Shown: one piece after another, positions 37,267 through 45,900 of the stretch | Numbering within the stretch: position 1 is the stretch's first letter | Layout: every line of letters starts with the position of its first letter | Assembly: GCF_000716715.1 (NCBI RefSeq) | Contig: NZ_JNYJ01000035.1 | Location: 104,060-168,059, forward strand | Length of the DNA stretch: 64,000 bases | Reading direction: 5' to 3' | Origin: Dactylosporangium aurantiacum | GTDB lineage: Bacteria > Actinomycetota > Actinomycetes > Mycobacteriales > Micromonosporaceae | The notes under the pieces: model-generated | What the model was told of the DNA's origin: nothing | Databases searched by the model: none | Seen by the model: only the letters and a program-made list of their open reading frames with translations | Translations under genes and position numbers: made by a program

Positions 37267-39081
37267 GTGACTAGCGTCGATACCAATACGGGTCTCGTCG
37301 TGGCACCCGGGTTCGGCTTCGGCGCCCGGCTCGCCGCGGTCGAGGAGCTCGTCGCCACCTGGGACCTGGAAGGTGCCCAGGCGGCCGCCAGGGAGCTGCT
37401 GGACGAGCCCGGATTGCCGCCCGGCGACCGGCTCACCGCCCGGCGGCTGCTGGCCGAGGCGTTGCGCGAACTCGGCGAGCTCGACGCCGCCTACGACCTC
37501 GCCGAGGCCGTCGCCACGCAGGCCGAGCAGGTGTACGGCCCCACCCACGTCGCGACCGTGCACGCCTGGGCCGTCCTCGCCGCAGTCCGCCACGACTACG
37601 ACGAGTGGGACGCCGCCGAGGCCCTGTACCACCGCGTCCTGGACAGCGGCGTCGACGAGACCGACCCCGTCACCGGCGCCGAGGCGGCCCGCGTGATCCG
37701 CCTGACCCGGGTCAACCTCGCCCTGCTGCAACGCGACCGGGGGCAGCGCCCGCTCGCCCTGGCCATGCTCAACGCCGCGTACGTGGTGCACCGCCGCGAG
37801 TACGGCTCCGACGACCTGGACACCATCCGCATCGCCGCGGAGCTCGCCGCCCTGCACCACGCCGACGGCAACGTCCCCGCGTCGCGCCGCCTGTTCACCC
37901 TCGCGCACGCGGCGGCCAGGTCCCGGCTCGGCAACCGCCACCCGTTCACGAAGGCGGTCGAGTGGGAGCTCGCGGCGGTCGAGCCACCGATGCCGGCGTC
38001 CCTGCTCCATCCGACGCCGCCGGCTCCGGCGGCGTCCGCACCGCCGGCTGCACCACCGGCTGCGGCGCTGGACGCCGGGTCCGGACCGTCATCAGACGCC
38101 ATCGGGTCCGAGAGCCTGGACGCGGGCACGGAATCGTCGCGGACCTCACCGAACCCGGTGGCTGGGGAGGCCGAAGTCGCGGCACCGTCCCCGGTCCGGG
38201 CGCCCGCTCCGGCGGTCCCGGAGGTACGCGCCGCTTCCGAGCCGGGTGACTCCTTCGATCCGGACGATTCGTTCGACCTGAGCACCCCGTTCGAGCCCGC
38301 CGATCCGTTCGAGCCCGCCGATCCGTTCGAGCTCGCCGATCCGTTCGAGCTCGCCGATCCGTTCGAGCTCGACGCGCGTGGCGAGCTGGACGGCGGTCCC
38401 GGTGGTCCGGCACCGGTCGGATCGCCGGCGGAAGTGGTGCCGGTCGGGGGCCCTCCGCAGGTCGTAGGCGCCCTGGTGACGCGTCATCCTGAGGTCGGAA
38501 CCGCCGCGACGGCGGGGGAGCGGCGGGTCGTCGTGCCGCTCAAGGCGGTCGCCGGGGTGGTGGTCGGCGCGCTGGTGGTCGCCGCGGTGTCGGTGCTGTG
38601 GCCGTCGGGCGACGGGCCTGACGGGTCCGCGGGCCGGGCCGGCTCCACGAGCGTCGCGACCGCGGGGCGCTCCGGCGCGGCAGGTGCCGCCGGCGACAAC
38701 AGCGCTGCCAGCGGCGCCGGAAGCGCCGGCAGCACCGGAAGCGCGGGAAACACCGGAAATGCCGGAAACGTCGGGAGTGCGGGTAACGCCGGGCAGGACG
38801 GCGGCGGTGCGGGCGGCGGGCTGCTGCGCGTACAGGACCTGCGGCTGCGGGACGAGGGCGCCACGCTCGCCGTCACGTGGACGGCGCTGCAGTCCAGTGC
38901 GGTCGTGGCACTTTCACGGGCCGGTGGGCCGGCGGTCGTGGTGGCGCAGGTGCCGCCGGGCACGACGTCGTACGTGGTGAAGGGGGTCGATCCGGCTGCG
39001 GCGTACTGCGTGGTGGTGGGGCCCGTCGACGCCGCCGTCGCGGTCACGGCCGGGGCGTCGGTCTGCACGGAGCGGCGGTGA
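37267..39081 (+). CDS. TPR - acidic/Pro linker - TM - FnIII protein (copy 2)
   Basis: 604-aa predicted single-pass membrane protein. TPR-like helices fill residues about 10-230 (AAYDLAEAVATQAEQVYGPTHVATVHAW...). A long acidic/Pro linker (about 240-415) includes four 18-bp repeats coding FEPADP/FELADP. The membrane helix is at about 421-445, then a Gly/Ala/Asn-rich spacer (GSAGNTGNAGNVGSAGN) and a C-terminal FnIII-like domain ending VCTERR. GTG at 37267 follows GGGAGGGAAG; the longer open frame upstream has no domain character. Paralogous in layout to 8443-9945. Confidence 0.82.
   Translation: MTSVDTNTGLVVAPGFGFGARLAAVEELVATWDLEGAQAAARELLDEPGLPPGDRLTARRLLAEALRELGELDAAYDLAEAVATQAEQVYGPTHVATVHAWAVLAAVRHDYDEWDAAEALYHRVLDSGVDETDPVTGAEAARVIRLTRVNLALLQRDRGQRPLALAMLNAAYVVHRREYGSDDLDTIRIAAELAALHHADGNVPASRRLFTLAHAAARSRLGNRHPFTKAVEWELAAVEPPMPASLLHPTPPAPAASAPPAAPPAAALDAGSGPSSDAIGSESLDAGTESSRTSPNPVAGEAEVAAPSPVRAPAPAVPEVRAASEPGDSFDPDDSFDLSTPFEPADPFEPADPFELADPFELADPFELDARGELDGGPGGPAPVGSPAEVVPVGGPPQVVGALVTRHPEVGTAATAGERRVVVPLKAVAGVVVGALVVAAVSVLWPSGDGPDGSAGRAGSTSVATAGRSGAAGAAGDNSAASGAGSAGSTGSAGNTGNAGNVGSAGNAGQDGGGAGGGLLRVQDLRLRDEGATLAVTWTALQSSAVVALSRAGGPAVVVAQVPPGTTSYVVKGVDPAAAYCVVVGPVDAAVAVTAGASVCTERR
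38290..38373 (+). repeat. 18-bp in-frame tandem repeat in the TPR-FnIII gene
   Basis: Four 18-bp units (ttcgagcccgccgatccg and a c-to-t/c variant) plus a partial fifth, coding FEPADP, FEPADP, FELADP, FELADP, FEL. The unit is a multiple of three, so unit gain or loss would change linker length without frameshift. Confidence 0.9.
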
Positions 39082-39148
39082 GCGCGAGGGTGGGAACGGG
39101 TGGTCGCCACTGGGCGTGCCGCAAGGTTCGCCCGGTATAGTCCGGCCG

Positions 39149-39715
39149 ATGCGGCTCACTGACCGGACGCTGAACCGGCTACCCCGCCCCGTGGCAAGGC
39201 TCATGCGGGATCACCGCGAGACGGTCAAGTTCGTGATCGTGGGCGGTTTCTGCTACCTCGTCACGCTCCTGGTCAACTACGCGCTGCGGTTCACGCTGCT
39301 GGAGGACAAGCCGGTCACGGCGCTGACGATCGCGAACGTGGTCGCTTCGGTGGTGTCGTACTTCCTGAACCGTGAGTGGTCGTTCCGGACCCGCGGCGGC
39401 CGGCGCCGCCATCACGAGATGGCGCTCTACCTGGTCATCAATGGCATCGGCGTCGCGGTGAACGCGGCGCCGTTGTTCGTCGCGCGGTACGTCTTCGGGT
39501 TGCAGGAGCCCGCGGTCAGCGCCCTGGTGGAGGAGATCTCCGACTTCGGGTTCGGCATGGTCCTCGGTACGGCCCTCGCGATGCTGTTCCGGTTGTGGGC
39601 GTACCGGACGTGGGTCTTCCCGCACGACGACGTGCGACCCGCGCCGGACCGGTGGGACCACACGGTGCCGGCCCAGGCCAGTGCCCCGTCGCAGGTCAGC
39701 CCGGCAGACAGCTGA
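39149..39715 (+). CDS. GtrA family membrane protein
   Basis: 188-aa membrane protein with four helices and the GtrA hallmark VKFVIVGGFCYLVTLLVNYALRF and NVVASVVSYFLNREWSFR. GtrA proteins are linked to flipping or transfer of polyprenyl-linked sugars for cell-surface polysaccharides. ATG at 39149, after TPR-FnIII copy 2 by 67 nt. A C-terminal hydrophilic tail of about 25 residues follows helix four. Confidence 0.9.
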   Translation: MRLTDRTLNRLPRPVARLMRDHRETVKFVIVGGFCYLVTLLVNYALRFTLLEDKPVTALTIANVVASVVSYFLNREWSFRTRGGRRRHHEMALYLVINGIGVAVNAAPLFVARYVFGLQEPAVSALVEEISDFGFGMVLGTALAMLFRLWAYRTWVFPHDDVRPAPDRWDHTVPAQASAPSQVSPADS

Positions 39716-39766
39716 GGCCCTGACCGGCACTGGGGCGGCCGGCCGGCTGTTGAGGCGCCGGCCTGG

Positions 39767-40111
39767 TCAGAACGCGATGTGGTCCGGGTCGGGCTCGGCG
39801 GGGGCGCCGAGGAGCTGGTCGACGCCGGCGACGCGCAGCTGGCGGTGCACGAACGGGCTGGCCCGGTGGATCACCAGCCGGACGCCCTCGGCGCCGGCCT
39901 CGCGCTGGGCGCCGACGAGGGCCCCGACGGCGGCGGAGTCCAGGAACGTGACCAGCCCCAGGTCGACCCGCAGCTCGCTGGGGCGGCGCTGGGTGGCGGC
40001 GGCGACGAGGTCCTGGCGGAGCGTCGCGGCGTTGCCGTGGTCGATCTCGCCTCGTACGGACACCACCGTCGAGCCGTCCATCAGGACGTTGACCGTTACC
40101 GACATCGACAT
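39767..40111 (-). CDS. STAS-domain anti-sigma factor antagonist
   Basis: 114-aa SpoIIAA/RsbV-like STAS protein. Strand-helix pattern VVSVRGEIDHGNAATLRQDL and the phosphorylatable-Ser region DLGLVTFLDSAAVGALVGA (SxxxGAL). It should compete with an anti-sigma factor kinase for a sigma factor; no partner gene is adjacent. ATG at 40111 follows TTGGGAG; a Met two codons later is an alternative. Confidence 0.88.
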   Translation of the reverse strand: MSMSVTVNVLMDGSTVVSVRGEIDHGNAATLRQDLVAAATQRRPSELRVDLGLVTFLDSAAVGALVGAQREAGAEGVRLVIHRASPFVHRQLRVAGVDQLLGAPAEPDPDHIAF

Positions 40112-40203
40112 GGCGCTCCCAAGGTGCTCACCCGCCTCAGCATAGGAGCACGTCGGACCGCCCGCAGCGGGCACCCCGCACCATTCACCCGGTTTCGCCG
40201 GTT

Positions 40204-40812
40204 TTACTCGGTCCGTGGTGGTGTACCGCCCGGGATGTGGTCGGGGCAGTGCAGCCGCAGCTCGCGGTAGCCGAATGGCGCGTCCACGAACCAGCAGTGG
40301 TGCGGTGCCTCGGTGCCGGGGTGGCGGTACCCGTCGAAGAACCGGCACGACAGGCACATCCGGTTGACCGGGATGCGCCCCTCACGCTGCAGCTGTGTGA
40401 TCTTGGTGGTGACCATCCGCAGCAGCCGGGCCTGGGTCGGCTCATCGAGCTCCTCGACCTTGCCCAGCGCGGTGTCGGCCCAGTTGGACGGCGCCGGGGT
40501 GATGGCGAGGCCACGCTCGGTCGCGGCGATGCGCATGTCGTGTGCCGCGTACGACGGTGCCGGCCGCATCTCCACCAGCCCGTCGGCGACCAGCGGCGAC
40601 ACGATCGCCATGGTCGCGGCGACGGACGAGCCGAGCTCGGCGGCGAGGTCGGAGAGCCGGAACTCGCGGTCCCGCCGCCCCAGCAGCAGCAACACCTGCC
40701 GGTGCGGCGGCGGCAGCGCGGCCGAGTCGGCCGGGGGAGCGTCGGTGGGCGCCATCACGGCGACGCGCACCAGACCGGCGACGAGCTTCTGCGCCTGTGC
40801 CTCAAGGGTCAC
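40204..40812 (-). CDS. MarR-type regulator with Cys/His-rich C-terminal tail
   Basis: 202-aa protein. A MarR-like winged helix (RLSDLAAELGSSVAATMAIVSPLVADGLVEMRP) covers residues about 50-130. A C-terminal tail has CLSCRFF...HHCWFVDAPFGYRELRLHCPDH: four Cys and several His in a CxxC-x(n)-HHC-x(n)-C arrangement that could hold zinc or an iron-sulfur cluster. GTG at 40812 is set by AGGAGG five nt upstream. Monocistronic. A metal or redox-sensing repressor is inferred, not shown. Confidence 0.82.
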   Translation of the reverse strand: MTLEAQAQKLVAGLVRVAVMAPTDAPPADSAALPPPHRQVLLLLGRRDREFRLSDLAAELGSSVAATMAIVSPLVADGLVEMRPAPSYAAHDMRIAATERGLAITPAPSNWADTALGKVEELDEPTQARLLRMVTTKITQLQREGRIPVNRMCLSCRFFDGYRHPGTEAPHHCWFVDAPFGYRELRLHCPDHIPGGTPPRTE

Positions 40813-41979
40813 GGCAGCCTCCTCCCGAGCATCCGCTGGTAGCACCCTAATCCCGGACGTCGATCAACAGGGAGCACCGCGCGCCGCAATTCCGCCGACC
40901 CGTCGATCGGCGCCGGAAAGTGTCGTACCCCGCTGCGATGATGCGGGGGACGAGCGGTTCCGGGGAGGGACGTCGCGCGGTCGCTGCTGGTGGGTGCCGG
41001 TATGGGGTTGGCACGGCCGGACGTGGGGCGGAGTCGGTCGGGTGCACGGTCGCGTCGGCTCTGAGCGCCGGCCAACCCGACTCCGGGCGCCGGGTGTGGG
41101 CGACGCTGTCGTGCGCCGGGGTGGGGCCGGTCCTGAGCGCCGGTCGGGCCGGCTGCGGGCGCCGATCAGCGCGGTCCCGAGTGCCGGTCGCCCTGGCTGC
41201 GGGCGCCGAGTGTGGGCAACGCCGTCCGGCGCCGGCGGAAACGGCCCTGGGCGCCGGACAGCACGGGTTCGAGTGCCGCTCAACTCGACTGCGGGCGCCG
41301 CTCAACTCGACTGCGGACGCCGGGTGTGGGCAACGCCGTCCGGCGCCGGCGGAAACGGCCCTGGGCGCCGGACAGCACGGGTTCGAGTGCCGCTCAACTC
41401 GCCTGCGGGCGCCGGGTGTGGGCAGTGCCGTCCAGCGCCGGCCGGAACTGGCCCGAGTGTCAATCAGGCCGACTCTGGGCGCCGATCGACTGGTCCCGAG
41501 TTCCGATCAATTCGGCTGTAGGTGCCGGGTGTGGCAACGCTGTCCGGCACCCGTCGGAACCGGTCTGAGCACCGACCGACCCGGTCTGAGCGCCGACCAA
41601 CCCGATCCAAGCACCGGCCGACCCGGTCCTGAGCCGATCGACCCGGTCCTGAGCCGATCGACTCGCCCTGAGTGCCGGTCAAACCGACTCCGACGTCGAT
41701 CAACCTGGACCTGGGTGCCGGTCGATCCGGCTCCGGGTATCGAGTGCGGGCGACGTCGTTCGGCATCTGGCGGAAGCGGACCCCGGAGCAGGCCTCCTCG
41801 TGTCATGGTCCGTGCCGCCGTGGGTGTCTGCGCAGGACGCCGGGAATCGGAGGTCGGTTGCAGGATCGTCGTCCCCGGTGAACGCCTGAAGCGTCAGTCG
41901 TAAAATATGAAAAACACGAAATGTCCGGAAAGGGCGGTGTACGCTACGCACGTTTTAGCAGGGTGTGACGGGGGTCAGA
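40813..41979. other. 1.17-kb gene-free region with degenerate minisatellite
   Basis: No frame here has normal codon bias or recognisable protein features; long frames exist on both strands only because the DNA is repetitive. The bulk (about 41050-41755) is made of decayed repeats (separate entry). The last 90 bp (41890-41979) turn markedly AT-rich (GTCGTAAAATATGAAAAACA) and probably contain the promoter of the subtilisin-inhibitor gene. Confidence 0.7.
41050..41755. repeat. degenerate minisatellite, ~22-bp units in ~114-bp higher-order repeats
   Basis: The stretch is a mosaic of 20-22-bp units near cccggtcctgagcgccggtc. A TGTGGGC-like marker recurs at 41095, 41211, 41325, 41417 and 41530 (intervals 116, 114, 92, 113). 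The second and third copies share 77 identical bases (41211-41287 and 41325-41401). Units decay toward the right, where single 20-bp repeats (cggtcctgagccgatcgacc) are tandem at 41619-41660. Confidence 0.85.
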
Positions 41980-42396
41980 ATGGGTGCACGACGGTTGGTC
42001 GCGACGGCCACGATGCTGGTAGCGGCGGTCGGGACCGTGGAGATGACGGCGGCGGGGCCGAGCTTCGGGGCGACGGCGGGGGGCGCGAAGCCCACGCGGC
42101 TGGTGCTCACGGTGGCCAAGGGCGAGAGCACCACGCCGGTGCGGCGGCGGGCGTCGCTGACGTGCCGGCCCGCCGGTGGCTCGCACAAGTTGGCCCGTGA
42201 CGCGTGCTCGGCGCTGGCGAAGGTCGGTGGGGACTTCGCCCGGCTGCAGGTGACCGGCGGCGCGTGCACGATGCAGTACGACCCGGTGACCGTGACGGCG
42301 GTCGGCCTGTGGAAGGGCAAGCGGGTCGACTACCGCAAGACGTACGGCAACGCGTGCTCGCTGTCCACGACGACAGGGCCCGTGTTCAGCCTGTGA
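41980..42396 (+). CDS. secreted subtilisin inhibitor-like (SSI) protease inhibitor
   Basis: 138-aa precursor with a signal peptide (MGARRLVATATMLVAAVGTVEMTAAG) and a Streptomyces subtilisin inhibitor domain: LTCRPAGGSHKLARDACSALAKVGGDF, then ACTMQYDPVTVTAVGLWKGKRVDYRKTYGNAC. All four Cys for two disulfides are present. By alignment to SSI, the reactive bond is at C-T-M-Q with P1 = Met, as in classical SSI, pointing to subtilisin-type targets. ATG at 41980 or GTG five codons earlier (41965). Convergent with the DUF1501 gene, sharing a hairpin. Confidence 0.9.
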   Translation: MGARRLVATATMLVAAVGTVEMTAAGPSFGATAGGAKPTRLVLTVAKGESTTPVRRRASLTCRPAGGSHKLARDACSALAKVGGDFARLQVTGGACTMQYDPVTVTAVGLWKGKRVDYRKTYGNACSLSTTTGPVFSL

Positions 42397-42435
42397 CCAC
42401 GCCCGGCGGATCAACGACGGCAGGGGGCGTGGTCA
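42394..42435. terminator. bidirectional hairpin between convergent genes
   Basis: TGACCACGCCC (42394-42404) is perfectly complementary to GGGCGTGGTCA (42425-42435), 11-bp stem with a 20-nt loop; each arm contains the stop codon of one convergent gene. Confidence 0.7.
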
Positions 42436-43800
42436 GCCCTTGAACACGCCCAGCGTCTTGAACTGGTGGTTGGGGAAGATGGCCGCCGAGTCCTGGACGT
42501 TGAAGCGTTTCTTGAGCATCTCGGCGAGGATGTCGCGGTAGTCGTTGGCTCCCGCGACATCGCCCTGGTCGAGGGCGCCGGGGGACAGGCCGGGCCAGTT
42601 GCCGTGCACCTTGCCGCCGTTGAGGCCGCCGCCGAGCAGCAGCATCGCGTTGCCGTGGCCGTGGTCGACGCCGACGTTGCCGTTCTCCTGGACGCGCCGG
42701 CCGAACTCGCTCATCGTGATGATGGTCGTGGTGTCCAGCAGCGGGCCGAGGTCGGTGGCGAAGGCGCCGATCGCCTCGGAGAGGTTGGTCAGCGAGTTGC
42801 GCATGTCGCCGCCGTCGACGCGGCCGAGGTTGGTGTGCATGTCCCAGCCGCCGACGTCGAGCGCGGCGACGCGCAGGCCGACGCCGGCCTTCATGAGCTG
42901 CGCGATGTCCTTCAGGCGGTCGGCCAGGCCGCCGCCGGGGTACTGCACGCCTTCGAGGGGCCGGTACTGCGAGTTGGCGATCTTCTGGGCGGTGTTGATC
43001 GCCTGGATGGTGCCGGCGGCGGTGCTGGCGAGGGAGTGGTCCAGGCCGGTGTAGAGGGTCTTCAGCGCCTCCATCGTCTGGCTGCGCATGGCGTCGTTGT
43101 CGATGCGGAAGTCGCGGATGCCGTTGAGCACGATCGCCTGCTCGCCGCCGACGAGGGAGCGCGGCAGCGCCGAGCCCTGCGCGACGGCGCGGAACGTGGT
43201 CCCGGGGCCCATCTGGGCGAGGACCCGGTCGAGCCAGCCGGTGCGCACCGCGACGGAGGCGGCGCCGCGTTCGAGCGCGTCCTGGGCCTGGAAGTGGCTG
43301 CGGCTGGCGTCGGGGGAGGCGACCGCGTGCACGGCGGCCATCTTGCCCGCCTGCCAGAAGGGGTACAGGGCGGCCATCGCCGGGTTCAGCCCGAAGCCGC
43401 GCCCGGCGGGCAGCAGCGCCGCCGTCGGGATGGCGATGTTGGGGCGCATCGAGCGGTAGTTGGGGTCGTCGCCGGGCGCGACCACGGACAGCCCGTCCAT
43501 GCCGCCGCGCAGGAAGATGACGACCAGGGTGCCCTTGGTGTCCTCGGGCGCGGCGAACGATGCCCGGGTCGTCACCAGCTGCGCGCCGAGCGCCGCGACG
43601 CCGACGAACCCGGCGCCCTGCACGAGGCGGCGGCGGGTGAAACCCTTGCTCCACCGGTCGCGCTCGGCGGCCAGCTCGTCCTGCACCTGGTCGGCCTGCA
43701 CGCGGATGGCGGCCTCGCACAGGTTCGGCCCGTGCCGGCGCAACTCCTCCAGCGACCTCGGCCGCCGCTCACCTTCGGGAAGCACAGGAAGATCGTTCAC
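42433..43800 (-). CDS. Tat-exported DUF1501 domain protein
   Basis: 455-aa protein. After a 50-residue N-terminal region a twin-arginine signal (FTRRRLVQGAGFVGVAALGAQLV) predicts folded export. The DUF1501 (alkaline-phosphatase-like/sulfatase-related) core is clear: VVIFLRGGMDGLSVV, DVGGWDMHTN and TIITMSEFGRRVQENGNVGVDHGHGNAMLLLGG. GTG at 43800 lies ten nt after the DUF1800 stop. DUF1800-DUF1501 pairs are conserved as two-gene units across bacteria; function unknown. Confidence 0.92.
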   Translation of the reverse strand: MNDLPVLPEGERRPRSLEELRRHGPNLCEAAIRVQADQVQDELAAERDRWSKGFTRRRLVQGAGFVGVAALGAQLVTTRASFAAPEDTKGTLVVIFLRGGMDGLSVVAPGDDPNYRSMRPNIAIPTAALLPAGRGFGLNPAMAALYPFWQAGKMAAVHAVASPDASRSHFQAQDALERGAASVAVRTGWLDRVLAQMGPGTTFRAVAQGSALPRSLVGGEQAIVLNGIRDFRIDNDAMRSQTMEALKTLYTGLDHSLASTAAGTIQAINTAQKIANSQYRPLEGVQYPGGGLADRLKDIAQLMKAGVGLRVAALDVGGWDMHTNLGRVDGGDMRNSLTNLSEAIGAFATDLGPLLDTTTIITMSEFGRRVQENGNVGVDHGHGNAMLLLGGGLNGGKVHGNWPGLSPGALDQGDVAGANDYRDILAEMLKKRFNVQDSAAIFPNHQFKTLGVFKG

Positions 43801-43810
43801 AGGGGAGACC

Positions 43811-45733
43811 TCACCGCAGCGCGTGGTAGACGGAGTCGAGGACCAGTGGGGCCAGGTTCGGCAGCTTCCCGCCGAGGTTGGCGTCGGTGACCCGGGTGTC
43901 GGGCTTCGCGCCGAGGAACTTGATGAGCGCGTCGCGCTCGGCGGGCAGCATCGGCTGGAAGATCAGCCGGTTGCACAGCACGTCCAGGTAGGTCGCCATG
44001 GTCGCGGCCGGCTGGGTGACGAGCGAGTCCGCGCGCGGGTTGTTGAGGCCCTTGAACGACTGCTGCAGGAAGGCGCGGTGCGCGTTCCAGGTCTCCAGCA
44101 TGCCGGCCGCGGAGCTCCAGGCGTTCGCGACGTCGGGGTAGCCGTCCGGCGGCTCCCAGCCCAGCGGCGCCTGGCCGAGCTTGCGGGTGAAGTTGTACAG
44201 GTCCTCGAGCGCCTTGCCGGTGTCGGCGCCGGGCTTGGTGCCGACGACCCGGGCGGTGGCGATGAAGTTCTCCAGCGGCCGGCGGGTCTTCAGCCCGGCC
44301 GCGATCCAGAACTCCAGGGACCGGAACAGCACCTTGAGCACCGGCACGATCGCCGAGCCGCTCTGCTGGTAGGCGGTGGCGAGCCGGTCGACGAGCGACT
44401 GCGGCGGCGTGTCGCACACGAAGCGCACGGCGAGCTTGCGGGCGATGTACTTCGCCGTCGACGGGTGCGTGGCCAGGTACAGCAGGTACGCGTCGCCGAC
44501 GGCCAGGCCGTCCTTCGCGGACTTGTTCGCGTGCTGGAAGCCCAGCACCTTCACCGCGCCGGTCCAGTGCCGGTTCTGCTCGTACCGGAACATGCCCTCG
44601 CGGGTCGCGGTGCGGCCGGTCATCAGGTACGCGGAGTTGCGGACGTCCTTCTCGTTGTAGCCGCCGTCGATGCCGACGGTGTGCAGCTCCAGCAGCTCAC
44701 GGCCGTAGTTCTCGTTGACGTTGCGCTTGTCGGAGGACGTGTTGTCCAGGTACCGCATCATCGCCGGGTCGCGCGCGGAGGCGATCAGCATGTCGGAGAA
44801 CTTGCCGAGGGCGTGCTTGCGGATGACGTTGACGTCGTAGGGCACCCGGGTGTCCCAGCCGCCGTCGAACGGGCTGGTGATGTTGAGGTGGTTGTTCCAG
44901 AAGTCGACCATGACCTCGAACAGCTGCCGGTTGCTCCAGATCTGCCGGGCGATGACGGCGCGGGTCAGCTCGTACATCGCCTTGTTGTCGCCCTCCTTGA
45001 CCGACGCGCGGATCTGCGCGGTGGTCATGGTGACGGTCGGCGTGCTCTGCAACGCCGCGTCGGCGACCGGGTCGGCGATCTTGTCCGGCTCGAGCTGCCG
45101 GTCGAGCCAGCCGTCGATGCCCAGCTCCTTGACCGCGGCGACGTCGGCGTGCGTCGGGCCGAACGTGCAGCGCCGCAGCAGGTGCAGCACCGGGTCGCGG
45201 TTGAGCGGCGTGGGGAACCGCGGCGTGGCGCGCATCGCGGCGACGGCGGCCGCGGACGCCGAGTCGGCGGTCCCGGAGGCGCCCAGGTCGTTGAGGTCGC
45301 CCTGGCCGCTGGTGTAGCTGGAGTCGCGGTTGGAGAACGAGCCGGCGTCACGCGGGGAGACGTTGCCGCCGCCCTGGCCGGTCTTGACCATGTCGTCGGC
45401 GTCCTCGGGGCGGCCGAGCACCGCCGCGGCGCCGGATCCGAGGCCGCCGATCGCGACGGCGCCCCCGCCGAGGGCCCAGAGCGCCTGCCGCCGGTTGCGC
45501 ATCAGCTCGTGCAGTGCGGGCCGGCCGGTGCGCAACCAGGCCGGTGCGGGTCCTCGGGAGGTCCTGGCGGCGGCCGGTGTACCGGCGGCGGCAGCGTCTT
45601 CGGGTGCCGGCGAGGGCTCGTTGAGCACGCGCGGCATCGGAAACTCGCCCGTGTAGTCGGCGAAGATGGCGCCCTTGACCTTCTTGCTGTGGGGCTCGTG
45701 GGGGCCTTCATCCGAGAAGAGCCGCTCAGGCAT
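43811..45733 (-). CDS. DUF1800 domain protein with Tat-like signal
   Basis: 640-aa protein. A hydrophilic N-terminus of about 75 residues precedes an RNRRQALWALGGGAVAIGG twin-arginine-like segment (about 80-100). The DUF1800 domain starts with HLLRRCTFGPTHADVAAVKELG and includes WNNHLNI, RELLELHTVGIDGGY and YIARKLAVRFVCD. ATG at 45733. First gene of the DUF1800-DUF1501 unit, probably acting together outside the membrane. The pre-signal extension is longer than usual. Confidence 0.92.
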   Translation of the reverse strand: MPERLFSDEGPHEPHSKKVKGAIFADYTGEFPMPRVLNEPSPAPEDAAAAGTPAAARTSRGPAPAWLRTGRPALHELMRNRRQALWALGGGAVAIGGLGSGAAAVLGRPEDADDMVKTGQGGGNVSPRDAGSFSNRDSSYTSGQGDLNDLGASGTADSASAAAVAAMRATPRFPTPLNRDPVLHLLRRCTFGPTHADVAAVKELGIDGWLDRQLEPDKIADPVADAALQSTPTVTMTTAQIRASVKEGDNKAMYELTRAVIARQIWSNRQLFEVMVDFWNNHLNITSPFDGGWDTRVPYDVNVIRKHALGKFSDMLIASARDPAMMRYLDNTSSDKRNVNENYGRELLELHTVGIDGGYNEKDVRNSAYLMTGRTATREGMFRYEQNRHWTGAVKVLGFQHANKSAKDGLAVGDAYLLYLATHPSTAKYIARKLAVRFVCDTPPQSLVDRLATAYQQSGSAIVPVLKVLFRSLEFWIAAGLKTRRPLENFIATARVVGTKPGADTGKALEDLYNFTRKLGQAPLGWEPPDGYPDVANAWSSAAGMLETWNAHRAFLQQSFKGLNNPRADSLVTQPAATMATYLDVLCNRLIFQPMLPAERDALIKFLGAKPDTRVTDANLGGKLPNLAPLVLDSVYHALR

Positions 45734-45900
45734 CCCTGAACCCTAATGAGGGCGTGATCTCCCCTTCAAGCCGGCAGATGCGGGTGCGGCTCAACTTTGT
45801 CTTTCTTCTTGCTTAAGCGAGGCGCATTCCTCGTCAATGCGTGAAATTCGGGCAACTACGCAAAGTTATCTCTTCCGTACACATCGCAGAAGCGGTACGC

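Noticed and set aside
41050..41755. CRISPR array
   Set aside because: No constant repeat with unique equal-length spacers and no cas genes; units are degenerate and contiguous.
40920..41903. Long + strand reading frame (327 codons) in the repetitive region, and minus-strand frames over the same DNA
   Set aside because: Composition follows the repeats, there is no ribosome site or domain, and frames of similar length exist in several phases; open only because the repeats lack stops.
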